Positions 10,126 through 18,623 of a stretch of DNA of 64,000 bases are shown here, piece by piece. Made by a program: the position numbers and the translations under genes. Source of the DNA: Janthinobacterium aquaticum. GTDB lineage: Bacteria; Pseudomonadota; Gammaproteobacteria; Burkholderiales; Burkholderiaceae_D. Where the stretch lies: NCBI RefSeq assembly GCF_009208565.1, contig NZ_WFLK01000003.1, positions 248,001 through 312,000 on the forward strand, given 5' to 3'. Position 1 is the first letter of the stretch. The number at the start of each line of letters is the position of its first letter. A model generated the notes under the pieces. The model did no database searches. It was not told the origin of the DNA and saw only the letters and a program-made list of their open reading frames with translations.

Positions 10126-12170
10126 CCACCCAGCGTGCTTTTTTCATGCGCCTGCGCAAGTATTACCTGCTGTTTACGGCCGGCTTTGCCGCCTTCCTGG
10201 TGGCGCTGGCCATGCTGGAACAGGAAGGCATGCCGCGCGTGTGGATCGGCTATCTGTTCATGTTTGCCACCATTATTTTGTACGCCACCATCGGCGTGAT
10301 CAGCCGCACCTCCAACGTTACCGAATACTATGTGGCGGGACGGCGCGTGCCAGCCGTGTTCAACGGCATGGCCACCGCTGCCGACTGGATTTCCGCGGCC
10401 AGCTTTATCAGCCTGGCAGGCGGGCTGTACCTGAACGGCTTCGACGGCCTGGCCTTCATCATGGGCTGGACCGGCGGTTACTGCCTGGTGGCGCTGCTCA
10501 TTGCGCCTTATTTGCGCAAGTTCGGCCAGTACACGATCCCCGACTTTCTGGCCGCGCGCTACGCCAGCGGCGGCGACGGGCGCGGTGCACTGGTGCGCGT
10601 GCTGGCCGTGATTGCCACCATCATAGTGTCGTTTACGTATGTGGTGGCGCAGATCTATGCGGTCGGCCTGATCGCCTCGCGCTTTACTGGCGTCGATTTT
10701 TCGGTCGGCATTTTCCTCGGCCTGGCCAGCATCCTGGTCTGCTCGTTCCTGGGCGGCATGCGCGCCATTACCTGGACCCAGGTGGCGCAGTACATCATTA
10801 TCCTGGTGGCCTTTCTGATCCCGGCCATGTGGCTGTCGGTCAAGCATGCCGACAATCCGGTGCCGCAGATCGCCTACGGCAAGGTGCTGCCGCAGTTGAG
10901 CGCGCGCGAACATTTGCTGGAGCAAGACCCGAAGGAGCAGCAGGTGCGCGCCATCTACGCCCAGCGCGCGCGCAACTATCAAGCCGGTATCGATGGCCTG
11001 CCGGCGTCGTGGGAGCAGGGTCGCCAGGCGGCGCAGAAGCAGCTCGACAAGCTGCGCCAGCGCAACGCGTCGCTGTTCGATATCCGCAATGCCGAACGCT
11101 ACCTGCTCGCTTATCCGAAAAGCCCGGATGAGGCGCGCACGCTGTGGGAGAACGCGCTGGCCGTCAATCTGAAGCGCGCCGAGCCGATTACGCCGCATGC
11201 GCAGCCGTTCCCGGCGCCCGACCGCGCCCAGTCCGATATCAAGCGCAACAATTTCCTGGCGCTGGTGTTTTGCATGATGCTGGGCACGGCCGCGCTGCCG
11301 CATATATTGATGCGCTCCTATACCACGCCCTCGGTGCATGAAACGCGGGTGTCGGTGTTCTGGACGCTGTTCTTTATCCTGCTGATCTACCTCACCATTC
11401 CCGCGCTGGCGGTGCTGGTCAAGTACGATATCTATTCGGCGCTGGTCGGCACCCAGTATGCGCAGCTGCCGACCTGGGTCTCGTACTGGGCCAATGTCGA
11501 CAAGTTCAGCCCTTTGATCAGCATCGTCGACGTCAATCGCGACGGCATCGTGCAACTGGCCGAGATCGTGATCGATCCCGATGTGCTGGTGCTGGCCACG
11601 CCCGAGATCGCCGGCCTGCCCTATGTGATTTCCGGCCTGGTGGCAGCTGGCGGCCTGGCTGCCGCGCTGTCGACCGCTGACGGCCTGCTGCTGGCCATCT
11701 CCAACGCCCTGTCGCACGATATCTATTACAAGGTGGTCGACCCGACCGCCTCGACACAGAAGCGCGTCACCATCTCCAAGCTGCTGCTGCTGGCGGTGGC
11801 CTTTATTGCCGCCTATGCGGCTTCGCAAAAGCCGGCCGATATCTTGTCGCTGGTCGGCATTGCCTTTTCACTGGCGGCCTCGACCCTGTTCCCGGCGCTG
11901 GTGCTGGGCGTATTCTGGCGCCGCGCCAACCATTACGGCGCGGTGGCCGGCATGCTGGCCGGCTTCGGCGTCTGCCTGTACTACATGCTGCACGCCAGCC
12001 CGCTGCTGGGCGGCGGACCAGCCGGCCAGTGGTTCCATATCGCGCCGATTGCCGCCGGCATCTTTGGCGTGCCGGCCGGCCTGCTGGCCAACTTCGTCGT
12101 CAGCTCGGTCACGCCGCCGCCGGCAGCACGCTGCGTCGGGCTGGTGGACTATATCCATACGCCGGAATGA
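10122..12170 (+). CDS. VC_2705-type sodium:solute symporter
   Basis: A 682-residue SSS-family carrier, a relative of the acetate permease ActP. The family core is clear: SRTSNVTEYYVAGRRVPAVFNGMATAADWISAASFISLAGG near the N-terminus and GGLAAALSTADGLLLAISNALSHD late in the protein. Two hydrophilic inserts stand out. One, at about residues 240-375, is Gln/Arg-rich and helical. The other contains a perfect 12-residue EF-hand-type loop DVNRDGIVQLAE at 470-481. The ATG at 10122 overlaps the stop of the DUF4212 gene, and the longer frame upstream is spurious. The substrate is probably a short carboxylate, but this is inference. Confidence 0.87.
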   Translation: MTTQRAFFMRLRKYYLLFTAGFAAFLVALAMLEQEGMPRVWIGYLFMFATIILYATIGVISRTSNVTEYYVAGRRVPAVFNGMATAADWISAASFISLAGGLYLNGFDGLAFIMGWTGGYCLVALLIAPYLRKFGQYTIPDFLAARYASGGDGRGALVRVLAVIATIIVSFTYVVAQIYAVGLIASRFTGVDFSVGIFLGLASILVCSFLGGMRAITWTQVAQYIIILVAFLIPAMWLSVKHADNPVPQIAYGKVLPQLSAREHLLEQDPKEQQVRAIYAQRARNYQAGIDGLPASWEQGRQAAQKQLDKLRQRNASLFDIRNAERYLLAYPKSPDEARTLWENALAVNLKRAEPITPHAQPFPAPDRAQSDIKRNNFLALVFCMMLGTAALPHILMRSYTTPSVHETRVSVFWTLFFILLIYLTIPALAVLVKYDIYSALVGTQYAQLPTWVSYWANVDKFSPLISIVDVNRDGIVQLAEIVIDPDVLVLATPEIAGLPYVISGLVAAGGLAAALSTADGLLLAISNALSHDIYYKVVDPTASTQKRVTISKLLLLAVAFIAAYAASQKPADILSLVGIAFSLAASTLFPALVLGVFWRRANHYGAVAGMLAGFGVCLYYMLHASPLLGGGPAGQWFHIAPIAAGIFGVPAGLLANFVVSSVTPPPAARCVGLVDYIHTPE

Positions 12171-12224
12171 CAAAATGAATATGGTGCTTGCACTGGATAA
12201 ATCCACAATGAAATGATAGCCTAG

Positions 12225-12263
12225 GGGAAACAGTATAAAAATAAATATTATTTTTACTATCCC
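12225..12263. repeat. AT-rich inverted repeat before the S9 peptidase gene
   Basis: An imperfect dyad with GGGA...TCCC ends and an arm AGTATAAAAATAA facing TTATTTTTACT. It ends 1-2 bases before the AAAAAGGAG ribosome site. It also contains TATAAA-like -10 sequences. It could be an operator or an mRNA hairpin; the sequence alone does not decide. Confidence 0.4.
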
Positions 12264-12277
12264 AAAAAGGAGTGTCC

Positions 12278-14323
12278 ATGCAGTTCAGTCTGGTTCGTTT
12301 TACGCTGACCATCAGCGCCTTGTTACTCAGTACATCGATTGCACTGCCGGTTCTGGCTGATAACCAGCAAACTGCACCGTCCACCACGATCCCGATCGCC
12401 GATTTTTTCAACAACTCGGCATTCAGTGGTGCAGTCATCTCGCCGGATGGTCGTCATCTTGCCGTACTGGTCAGCGCCAAAGGTGGTCGCGTACAACTCT
12501 ACACGGTGCAGCTGCCCAGCATGAAAGTGAGCGGCCTGACTTCTTTCGAAGACGCTGATATTGCCAGCATAGCCTGGGTTAACAACCAGCGGCTTGTCTA
12601 CAGCGTGGCTGACCGCCAGATTGCCCAGGGCGACGTACAATATGGACCAGGCCTCTATGCCATCAATATCGACGGTAGCAACTACCGCCAGTTGGTCAGC
12701 AATACTTTTTCAACCAAGAGCCTGAGCAGTTCGCGCGCATTGATGAGTGCCAATACCCGGCTGCTAAGTACCGTCACGACTCCCGATAGCGACGATATCT
12801 TTGTGACCGAAACGCGTTTCAGTGCAACCGGCAAACCTGGCAGCGTCGTGCAACGCCTGAATACGGCAACCGGCATCAGCAAACCGGTCGCTTCGATCAA
12901 CGGCGCGCAGGGCTGGTTAATGGACCAGAACAATGAAGTACGCCTCGCCTACACCTCCGATGACAAGACCAGCACCATCCACTATCGCGATAATGCCGAC
13001 AGCGCATGGCGTGTCTTGCACGAGAGCGATATCTTTCATCCCAAGAAAGGCGATTTTGAACCGGCATTTTTCGACGCGGCGGGTAATCTTTACGTGCGTG
13101 CCAACTACCAGGGAACAACGGCTCTGTACTTGTATGACCTCAAGACAGGCACCATGAAAGATACGCCACTGGCCGATACGCCAGGCTACGACTTCACCGG
13201 TCAGCCAGTACGCAATGCTCAGAAATTGCTGGGGCTGCGCTACGAAACCGATGCCTTGGGCACCATCTGGTACGACAAATCCATGCAGGCGCTGCAGGAA
13301 AAAATCGATGCCCTGCTGCCAACCACGGCCAATATTTTGTCCGTGGCAAGCCGCTCGGAAACCCCCTTCGTCCTTGTCACTGCGCAATCCGATGTCGAAC
13401 CAGGAGCTGCCCTGATCTACAACACGGAAACCGGCGTACTGATGCCACTGGGCGGTACCCACCCAGCCATTGATCCCTTGCGCATGTCGCACAAGACCAT
13501 AGTGCGCTACAAGGCGCGTGACGGCCTGGAAATTCCTGCCTACCTCACCCTGCCCAAGGGCAGGAGCGCCAAGAATCTGCCCATGATTGTGATGGTGCAT
13601 GGCGGACCATGGGTACGCGGCGGCCATTGGAACTGGAATCCGGAAACGCAGTTTCTTGCCTCCCGCGGCTATGCCGTACTGGAACCGGATTATCGCGGCA
13701 GCACCGGCTACGGCGCAGCACACTACAAGGCAGGCTGGAAGCAATGGGGCCTGAAGATGCAGGATGACATCGCCGACGGCGCACGCTGGGCCATTGCCAA
13801 AGGCTACGCCGATCCGCAACGTATTTGCATCGCTGGCGCAAGCTATGGCGGCTATTCAACGTTGATGGGATTGCTCAATGACCCTGACCTGTTCAAGTGC
13901 GGTATCAACTGGGTTGGTGTTACCGATATCAATATGATGCGTGACGGTCACTGGACCGGTGATTCCGACCTCAGTGAATCTTATAAAAAATACGGTATGA
14001 AAGACATGGTCGGCGACCCAGTCGCCGATGCGGCTCAGTTGAGCGCGACGTCGCCGCTGAACCAGGCCGCGCGCATCAAGCAGCCGTTACTGCTGGGCTA
14101 CGGCGGTTCCGACCGGCGCGTACCGATCAGCCATGGCCGCACTTTTTATGAGGCCGTGAAGAAAAACAACCCCTACGTCGAATGGGTTGTCTACCAGGAG
14201 GAAGGTCATGGCTGGGCCCTGCCGAAAAACAATATCGACTTCTGGACACGCGCCGAAAAATTCCTGGAGCACAGTATCGGGCCGGCTGCAGTGACTGGTT
14301 CCTCGACGGCTGCTGCACAGTAG
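12278..14323 (+). CDS. Secreted S9 family peptidase (prolyl oligopeptidase type)
   Basis: A 681-residue protein. A signal peptide (about 1-26, ending VLADNQ) directs export. Residues ~40-380 form the beta-propeller and ~400-670 the alpha/beta-hydrolase domain. The catalytic triad is Ser522 in GASYGGYS, Asp612 in GGSDRRVP and His644 in EEGHGW. Such enzymes cleave peptides after proline or other residues, or act as dipeptidyl aminopeptidases, in the periplasm. The ATG at 12278 follows AAAGGAG at ideal spacing; a GTG two codons upstream is less likely. A decayed copy of the C-terminus follows it. Confidence 0.9.
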   Translation: MQFSLVRFTLTISALLLSTSIALPVLADNQQTAPSTTIPIADFFNNSAFSGAVISPDGRHLAVLVSAKGGRVQLYTVQLPSMKVSGLTSFEDADIASIAWVNNQRLVYSVADRQIAQGDVQYGPGLYAINIDGSNYRQLVSNTFSTKSLSSSRALMSANTRLLSTVTTPDSDDIFVTETRFSATGKPGSVVQRLNTATGISKPVASINGAQGWLMDQNNEVRLAYTSDDKTSTIHYRDNADSAWRVLHESDIFHPKKGDFEPAFFDAAGNLYVRANYQGTTALYLYDLKTGTMKDTPLADTPGYDFTGQPVRNAQKLLGLRYETDALGTIWYDKSMQALQEKIDALLPTTANILSVASRSETPFVLVTAQSDVEPGAALIYNTETGVLMPLGGTHPAIDPLRMSHKTIVRYKARDGLEIPAYLTLPKGRSAKNLPMIVMVHGGPWVRGGHWNWNPETQFLASRGYAVLEPDYRGSTGYGAAHYKAGWKQWGLKMQDDIADGARWAIAKGYADPQRICIAGASYGGYSTLMGLLNDPDLFKCGINWVGVTDINMMRDGHWTGDSDLSESYKKYGMKDMVGDPVADAAQLSATSPLNQAARIKQPLLLGYGGSDRRVPISHGRTFYEAVKKNNPYVEWVVYQEEGHGWALPKNNIDFWTRAEKFLEHSIGPAAVTGSSTAAAQ

Positions 14324-14399
14324 CAATCACGGGGCGCCTTGATGGCGCCCTGTCCCCTGGCTCCAGCCTGTCAGGAATGCTGTATGACACTATTGCATT

Positions 14400-14545
14400 T
14401 TCAGCGAAAATGGCTGATAGGTGGTGTACACAAGGAAGGCCACGGCTGGTCACAGCCCACCACGCAGATTGATTTCTGGAGCCGGGTGGAACAATTCCTG
14501 GGCCGCCATATCGGCAACAACAGCGCGGCGGCAAAAAGAGAGTAG
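14400..14545 (+). pseudogene. Remnant of the 3' end of a second S9 peptidase gene
   Basis: The residues KEGHGW..PTTQIDFWSRVEQFLGRHIG align with QEEGHGW.LPKNNIDFWTRAEKFLEHSIG, the C-terminus of the peptidase just upstream. The preceding VVY is in another frame, so one base appears lost between VVY and KEGHGW. Only ~45 residues remain, including the catalytic-His motif. This looks like what is left of a tandem duplicate after deletion. A 68-codon open frame (14339-14545) covers it but is unlikely to make a useful protein. Confidence 0.7.
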
Positions 14546-14577
14546 TCTCGGGGTTTCCCCACCTGCCAGGAGTTCCT

Positions 14578-15807
14578 ATGCCGTCCGGAAAAATTCTTGT
14601 TGCGCAAGGAGGCGGCCCCACCGCCGTTATCAACCAGTCGCTGGTCGGCGTGGTGCTGGAGTCGCGCCGCTTCCAGCATGTGACGCGCGTCTATGGCGCG
14701 CTGCACGGCGTGCGCGGCATTATCAATGAAGAGTTTGTCGACCTGACGCAGGAAACCAGCCACAACCTCGAACTGGTGGCGGCCACGCCATCTTCAGCCT
14801 TGGGTTCGACCCGCGACAAGCCCGATATCGCCTACTGCCAGCAGATTTTCGAGGTGCTGCGCGCGCATGAGATCGAGCATTTCTTCTATATCGGCGGCAA
14901 TGATTCGTCCGATACGGTGCGCATTGTCAGCGAAGAAGCGCACAAGGCCGGCTACCCGCTGCGCTGCATCCATATTCCCAAGACCATCGACAACGACCTG
15001 GTCGGCAGCGACCATACGCCGGGCTTTCCATCGGCGGCGCGTTTTGTCGCGCAGGCGTTTGCCGGCGCCAACCTCGACAACGCCGCCCTGCCCGGCGTGT
15101 ATGTGGGCGTGGTGATGGGCCGCCATGCCGGTTTCCTGACGGCGGCCTCGGCGCTGGGCAAGAAGTTCCCCGACGATGGCCCGCACCTGATCTACCTGCC
15201 CGAACGCGTGTTTGTGCTGGAAAACTTCCTGGCCGATGTCAAAGCTGTTTATCAAAAATATGGGCGCTGCGTGATCGCCGTGTCCGAAGGCATCCACGAC
15301 GGCTCGGGCGAACCGATCGCCAGCCTGCTGGCCAGCCAGACCGGCGGCGAAGTCGAGCGCGATGCGCATGGCAATGTACAGCTGTCGGGCACCGGCGCGC
15401 TGGCCGACCTGCTGTGCGACGCCATCAAGGCCAGGCTGGGCATCAAGCGCGTGCGCGGCGATACGTTTGGCTACCTGCAGCGCTCGTTTATCGGCTGCGT
15501 CTCGGATGTGGACCAGCGCGAAGCGCGCGAGGTCGGCGAAAAAGCCGTGCAGTACGCCATGTGGGGCGACCGCGACGGCTCGGTGGCCATCAAGCGCACC
15601 GGCTTTTACTCGGTCGACTATGAACTGCTGCCGCTGTCGGACGTCGCCGGCAAGACGCGCACCATGGACGACGCCTTTATCAGCGACAGCGGCACCGACG
15701 TGACCGACGCCTTCCGGCTCTACCTGCGCCCGCTGCTGGGCTCGAAAATGCCGGATGCGTTTCGCCTGCGTGCGCAGCCGGTGAAAAAAGTGTTGCGGCC
15801 GGGTTGA
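14578..15807 (+). CDS. 6-phosphofructokinase, probably pyrophosphate-dependent
   Basis: A 409-residue protein of the PfkA superfamily that phosphorylates fructose 6-phosphate. It has an N-terminal GGGPTAVINQS loop, GGNDSSDT at 106-113, PKTIDND at 134-140 and MGRHAGF. The Lys in PKTIDND and the Asp109 that replaces the Gly of GGDGS are hallmarks of pyrophosphate-dependent enzymes; ATP enzymes have PGTIDND and GGDGS. The first Asp of the usual GGDDS is Asn108 here. A PPi enzyme works near equilibrium and could serve glycolysis or gluconeogenesis. A good AGGAG site precedes the ATG. Confidence 0.85.
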   Translation: MPSGKILVAQGGGPTAVINQSLVGVVLESRRFQHVTRVYGALHGVRGIINEEFVDLTQETSHNLELVAATPSSALGSTRDKPDIAYCQQIFEVLRAHEIEHFFYIGGNDSSDTVRIVSEEAHKAGYPLRCIHIPKTIDNDLVGSDHTPGFPSAARFVAQAFAGANLDNAALPGVYVGVVMGRHAGFLTAASALGKKFPDDGPHLIYLPERVFVLENFLADVKAVYQKYGRCVIAVSEGIHDGSGEPIASLLASQTGGEVERDAHGNVQLSGTGALADLLCDAIKARLGIKRVRGDTFGYLQRSFIGCVSDVDQREAREVGEKAVQYAMWGDRDGSVAIKRTGFYSVDYELLPLSDVAGKTRTMDDAFISDSGTDVTDAFRLYLRPLLGSKMPDAFRLRAQPVKKVLRPG

Positions 15808-15814
15808 ACCATGC

Positions 15815-15914
15815 GCGCAGGTCGGATCAGGCCTCTCGGCCGTAATCCGACAACAGCGCTGACGCTAACAATGTTGTCGGATTACGGCCCCTGCGGGGCC
15901 TAATCCGACCTACG
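15815..15914. repeat. REP-like hairpin pair between the phosphofructokinase gene and purM
   Basis: Two inverted units lie between convergent genes: GCAGGTCGGATCAGGCC...GTAATCCGACAACA and TGTTGTCGGATTACGGCC...CTAATCCGACCTACG. The outer CTA of the second unit is the purM stop codon (TAG on the minus strand). The hairpins may serve as a bidirectional transcription stop. Confidence 0.85.
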
Positions 15915-16956
15915 ATTTCACGATGGTCTGGTGCTCGTCACCGACGCGCGCGCGGATGGTGCCGATGGTATAGACGGTTTCGCCAGCCGCTTCGAGCTGG
16001 GCAATCGCCGCAGCCGCGTTTTCTTTCGACACGATGACCGTCATGCCAATGCCGCAGTTAAATACGCGGTGCATTTCTGCGTCAGCCACGCCGCCGTGCT
16101 GTTGCAGCCACGTAAACAGCGGTGGCAGCGTCCAGCCTGTCGAGTCCAGCTCGGCCACCAGGCCAGGCTGCAGCACGCGTGGAATGTTTTCCACCAGGCC
16201 GCCACCGGTGATGTGCACCATGCCCTTGACTTCCATCGAGGCCATCAGCGCCAGCAGCGGCTTGACGTAGATGCGAGTTGGCTGCATCAGTACGTCGGCC
16301 AGTTTACGGCCGTGGAAGTCGCCTTCCAGATCAGGCTTGGCCACTTCGATGATCTTGCGCACCAGCGAGTAACCGTTCGAGTGCACGCCCGACGAGGCCA
16401 GACCCAGCACCACGTCGCCGGCGGCGATCTTGGTGCCGTCGATAATCTGCGATTTTTCCACGGCGCCAACGGCAAAACCGGCCAGGTCGTATTCGCCGGC
16501 TGGGTACATGCTCGGCATTTCCGCCGTTTCGCCACCGATCAGCGCGCAACCCGCTTGTTCGCAACCTTGGGCGATGCCCTTGATGACGTCGGTGGCAATG
16601 GCCACGTCAAGCTTGCCGCAGGCGAAGTAGTCGAGGAAGAACAGCGGCTCGGCGCCCTGCACCAGGATGTCGTTGACGCTCATGGCCACCAGGTCGATGC
16701 CGACCGTGTCATGGCGGTTCAGCTCGAACGCCAGGCGCAGCTTGGTGCCCACGCCGTCGGTACCCGAAACCAGTACTGGCTCCTTGTATTTCTTGCTGAT
16801 CTCGAACATGGCGCCAAAACCGCCAAGGCCGCCCATCACGCCTTCGCGCAGGGTACGCTTGGCAAACGGCTTGATGGCTTCGACTAGAGCGTCGCCTGCA
16901 TCGATATCGACGCCAGCGTCACGGTAGGAGAGAGAAACATTGGAGGTCTGGTTCAT
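15910..16956 (-). CDS. purM: Phosphoribosylformylglycinamidine cyclo-ligase
   Basis: A 348-residue AIR synthetase of purine biosynthesis. It converts FGAM to aminoimidazole ribonucleotide with ATP. Typical motifs are [21 protein letters not shown] at the start, [41 protein letters not shown] and [13 protein letters not shown]. The start at 16956 gives the standard [16 protein letters not shown]; a 27-codon upstream extension is not conserved-looking. The TAG stop codon lies inside a REP element end. It is divergent from hda, as in many betaproteobacteria. Confidence 0.95.
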   Translation of the reverse strand: MNQTSNVSLSYRDAGVDIDAGDALVEAIKPFAKRTLREGVMGGLGGFGAMFEISKKYKEPVLVSGTDGVGTKLRLAFELNRHDTVGIDLVAMSVNDILVQGAEPLFFLDYFACGKLDVAIATDVIKGIAQGCEQAGCALIGGETAEMPSMYPAGEYDLAGFAVGAVEKSQIIDGTKIAAGDVVLGLASSGVHSNGYSLVRKIIEVAKPDLEGDFHGRKLADVLMQPTRIYVKPLLALMASMEVKGMVHITGGGLVENIPRVLQPGLVAELDSTGWTLPPLFTWLQQHGGVADAEMHRVFNCGIGMTVIVSKENAAAAIAQLEAAGETVYTIGTIRARVGDEHQTIVKS

Positions 16957-17283
16957 GGTGTGGTGGCAGCGGAGGCGGTAAAATAGAAGGCGGATAACAT
17001 CTGGCGCCCCTGCCCACGCATGTTCTTTGACATCCATGTGGCAGGTGACAGCAGGTCAATTCGGTCAATCAAGCCGCTATTTTATCAAACTGCCCCGATC
17101 AGTTTGCAAATAACTGCCTTTTTAAACGCAAAACCACAAACTTCCAGCCACTTCTTTACGCATCTAAGACGCCACTATCTGCCCGGCAGCTTCTATAATG
17201 CTTAACTATACGCGGACACAATATCAATCGAACAACAGCGACTATGCATACGCAGTAATGAAAAACAGCACAAGGCGTACGCC
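16957..17283. other. Divergent purM/hda promoter region
   Basis: No gene is seen. A TATAAT hexamer at 17194-17199 is a good -10 box for hda, but no clear -35 box is found at the right distance. The interval is AT-richer than the neighbouring genes. I see no PurR-like operator or DnaA box that I would defend. Confidence 0.35.
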
Positions 17284-17952
17284 ATGAAACAACTGGTGCT
17301 CGATTTGGGCACGGACCCGGCGCACAGTCTCGATACCTTTGAAGTGGGACAGAATGCCGAAGTGGCGCAATTGATGCGCCAGTTCGCCGCGCGCACTTCG
17401 CGCGAACATTTTGCCTACCTGTGGGGCGAGCTGGCCGCCGGCAAGAGCCATTTGCTCAAGGCCCTGGCCAGCACCGAGCGCGCACGCTATATTTCGCCGT
17501 TTTCCATCGAATCCGAATTTGTCTATTCGCCCGAGGTCGACCTGTACCTGCTCGACGACTGCGAAAAGCTGTCGCCGCTGGCACAGATCGACGCCTTTGC
17601 CCTGTTCAATGAAATCCGCGCCAACCAGGCGTATATGGTGTGCAGCGGCGCCGTGCCGCCCGCCGTGCTGCCGGTGCGCGAAGACTTGCGCACGCGCATG
17701 GGCTGGGGCCTGATCTACCAGATCCACGGCCTGACGGACGAAGAAAAAATTGCCGCACTGACACAAGCGGCCGCCACCCGCGGCTTGACCTTGTCGCCCG
17801 GCGTGTTACCCTATCTGCTGTCCCATTTCCGGCGCGACATGCGTTCGCTGTCGACGATGCTGGACTCCCTCGATCTCTACTCCCTTGAAACCCAGCGCCC
17901 GATCACCGTGCCCTTGTTGCGCGAGTTGTTGCAGGCGGAAGCGAAAGAATAA
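17284..17952 (+). CDS. hda: DnaA regulatory inactivator Hda
   Basis: A 222-residue DnaA-like AAA+ protein. With the beta clamp it stimulates ATP hydrolysis by DnaA after initiation, preventing re-replication. The N-terminal clamp-binding peptide is QLVLDLG at residues 3-9. A P-loop GELAAGKSH, a Walker B-like LYLLDDCE and the C-terminal lid around YLLSHFRRDMRSL are present. The protein lacks the DNA-binding domain IV of DnaA. Its stop codon overlaps the start of the next gene (TAATG). Confidence 0.92.
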   Translation: MKQLVLDLGTDPAHSLDTFEVGQNAEVAQLMRQFAARTSREHFAYLWGELAAGKSHLLKALASTERARYISPFSIESEFVYSPEVDLYLLDDCEKLSPLAQIDAFALFNEIRANQAYMVCSGAVPPAVLPVREDLRTRMGWGLIYQIHGLTDEEKIAALTQAAATRGLTLSPGVLPYLLSHFRRDMRSLSTMLDSLDLYSLETQRPITVPLLRELLQAEAKE

Positions 17953-18623
17953 TGAATCTGGCCCTGTTTGACCTCGACCACACTTTGCTGCCCATCGACT
18001 CGGATCACGAGTGGGGCGAATTTCTGGTACGCGCCGGCGTTGTCGATGCTGCCCAATTCACGCTGCGCAACAACGCTTTTTTCGCCCAATACCAGGCCGG
18101 CACGCTCGACCCGGTCGAGTATCTGGAATTTTCGCTCGGTAACCTGGCGCGCTTCCCGCGCAGCCGCCTCGACGAACTGCATGCGCAGTTCATGCTTGAA
18201 GTGGTGCTGCCGGCGATCCGCCCGGAAGTGCTGGCGCTGCTCAAGCAGCACCAGGATGCGGGCGACCTGATCGCCATCGTCACGGCCACCAACCAGTTCG
18301 TGACCAAACCGATTGCCGCCGCACTGGGCGTCGAGCACCTGATCGCCGCCATGCCGGAATACGACGCCGACGGCAATGTCACGGGCAAGCTGGTCGGCAC
18401 GCCAACGCTGGGCGCCGGCAAGCTCACCCATACCCATGCCTGGCTGGAAAAACTGGGCAAGACGCTGGGCGACTTCGAGCGTACGTATTTCTACAGCGAT
18501 TCGCACAACGACATTCCGCTGCTGTCGGTGGTCACCCATCCGGTTGCCACCAATCCCAACGCCGCGCTGAGCGCCCATGCATCCCTCCACGGCTGGCCAT
18601 CACTTCACTTATTCAATGATTAA
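17952..18623 (+). CDS. HAD-superfamily IB phosphatase (SerB-like)
   Basis: A 223-residue hydrolase. Motif I is LFDLDHTLLP with nucleophile Asp7 and acid/base Asp9, motif II the Thr in TATNQF, and motif III YFYSDSHNDIPLL. It belongs to the HAD-IB group of phosphoserine phosphatase-like enzymes. The real substrate is unknown; members in this locus are often annotated as histidinol-phosphatase or phosphoserine phosphatase. It overlaps hda by one base and pcnB by 8 bp, so it sits in a tight operon. Confidence 0.85.
   Translation: MNLALFDLDHTLLPIDSDHEWGEFLVRAGVVDAAQFTLRNNAFFAQYQAGTLDPVEYLEFSLGNLARFPRSRLDELHAQFMLEVVLPAIRPEVLALLKQHQDAGDLIAIVTATNQFVTKPIAAALGVEHLIAAMPEYDADGNVTGKLVGTPTLGAGKLTHTHAWLEKLGKTLGDFERTYFYSDSHNDIPLLSVVTHPVATNPNAALSAHASLHGWPSLHLFND

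Noticed and set aside
10038..11828. 596-codon open frame opposite the symporter
   Set aside because: Same reasoning: antisense to a clear membrane carrier, with Arg/His/Gln-biased composition and no motif.
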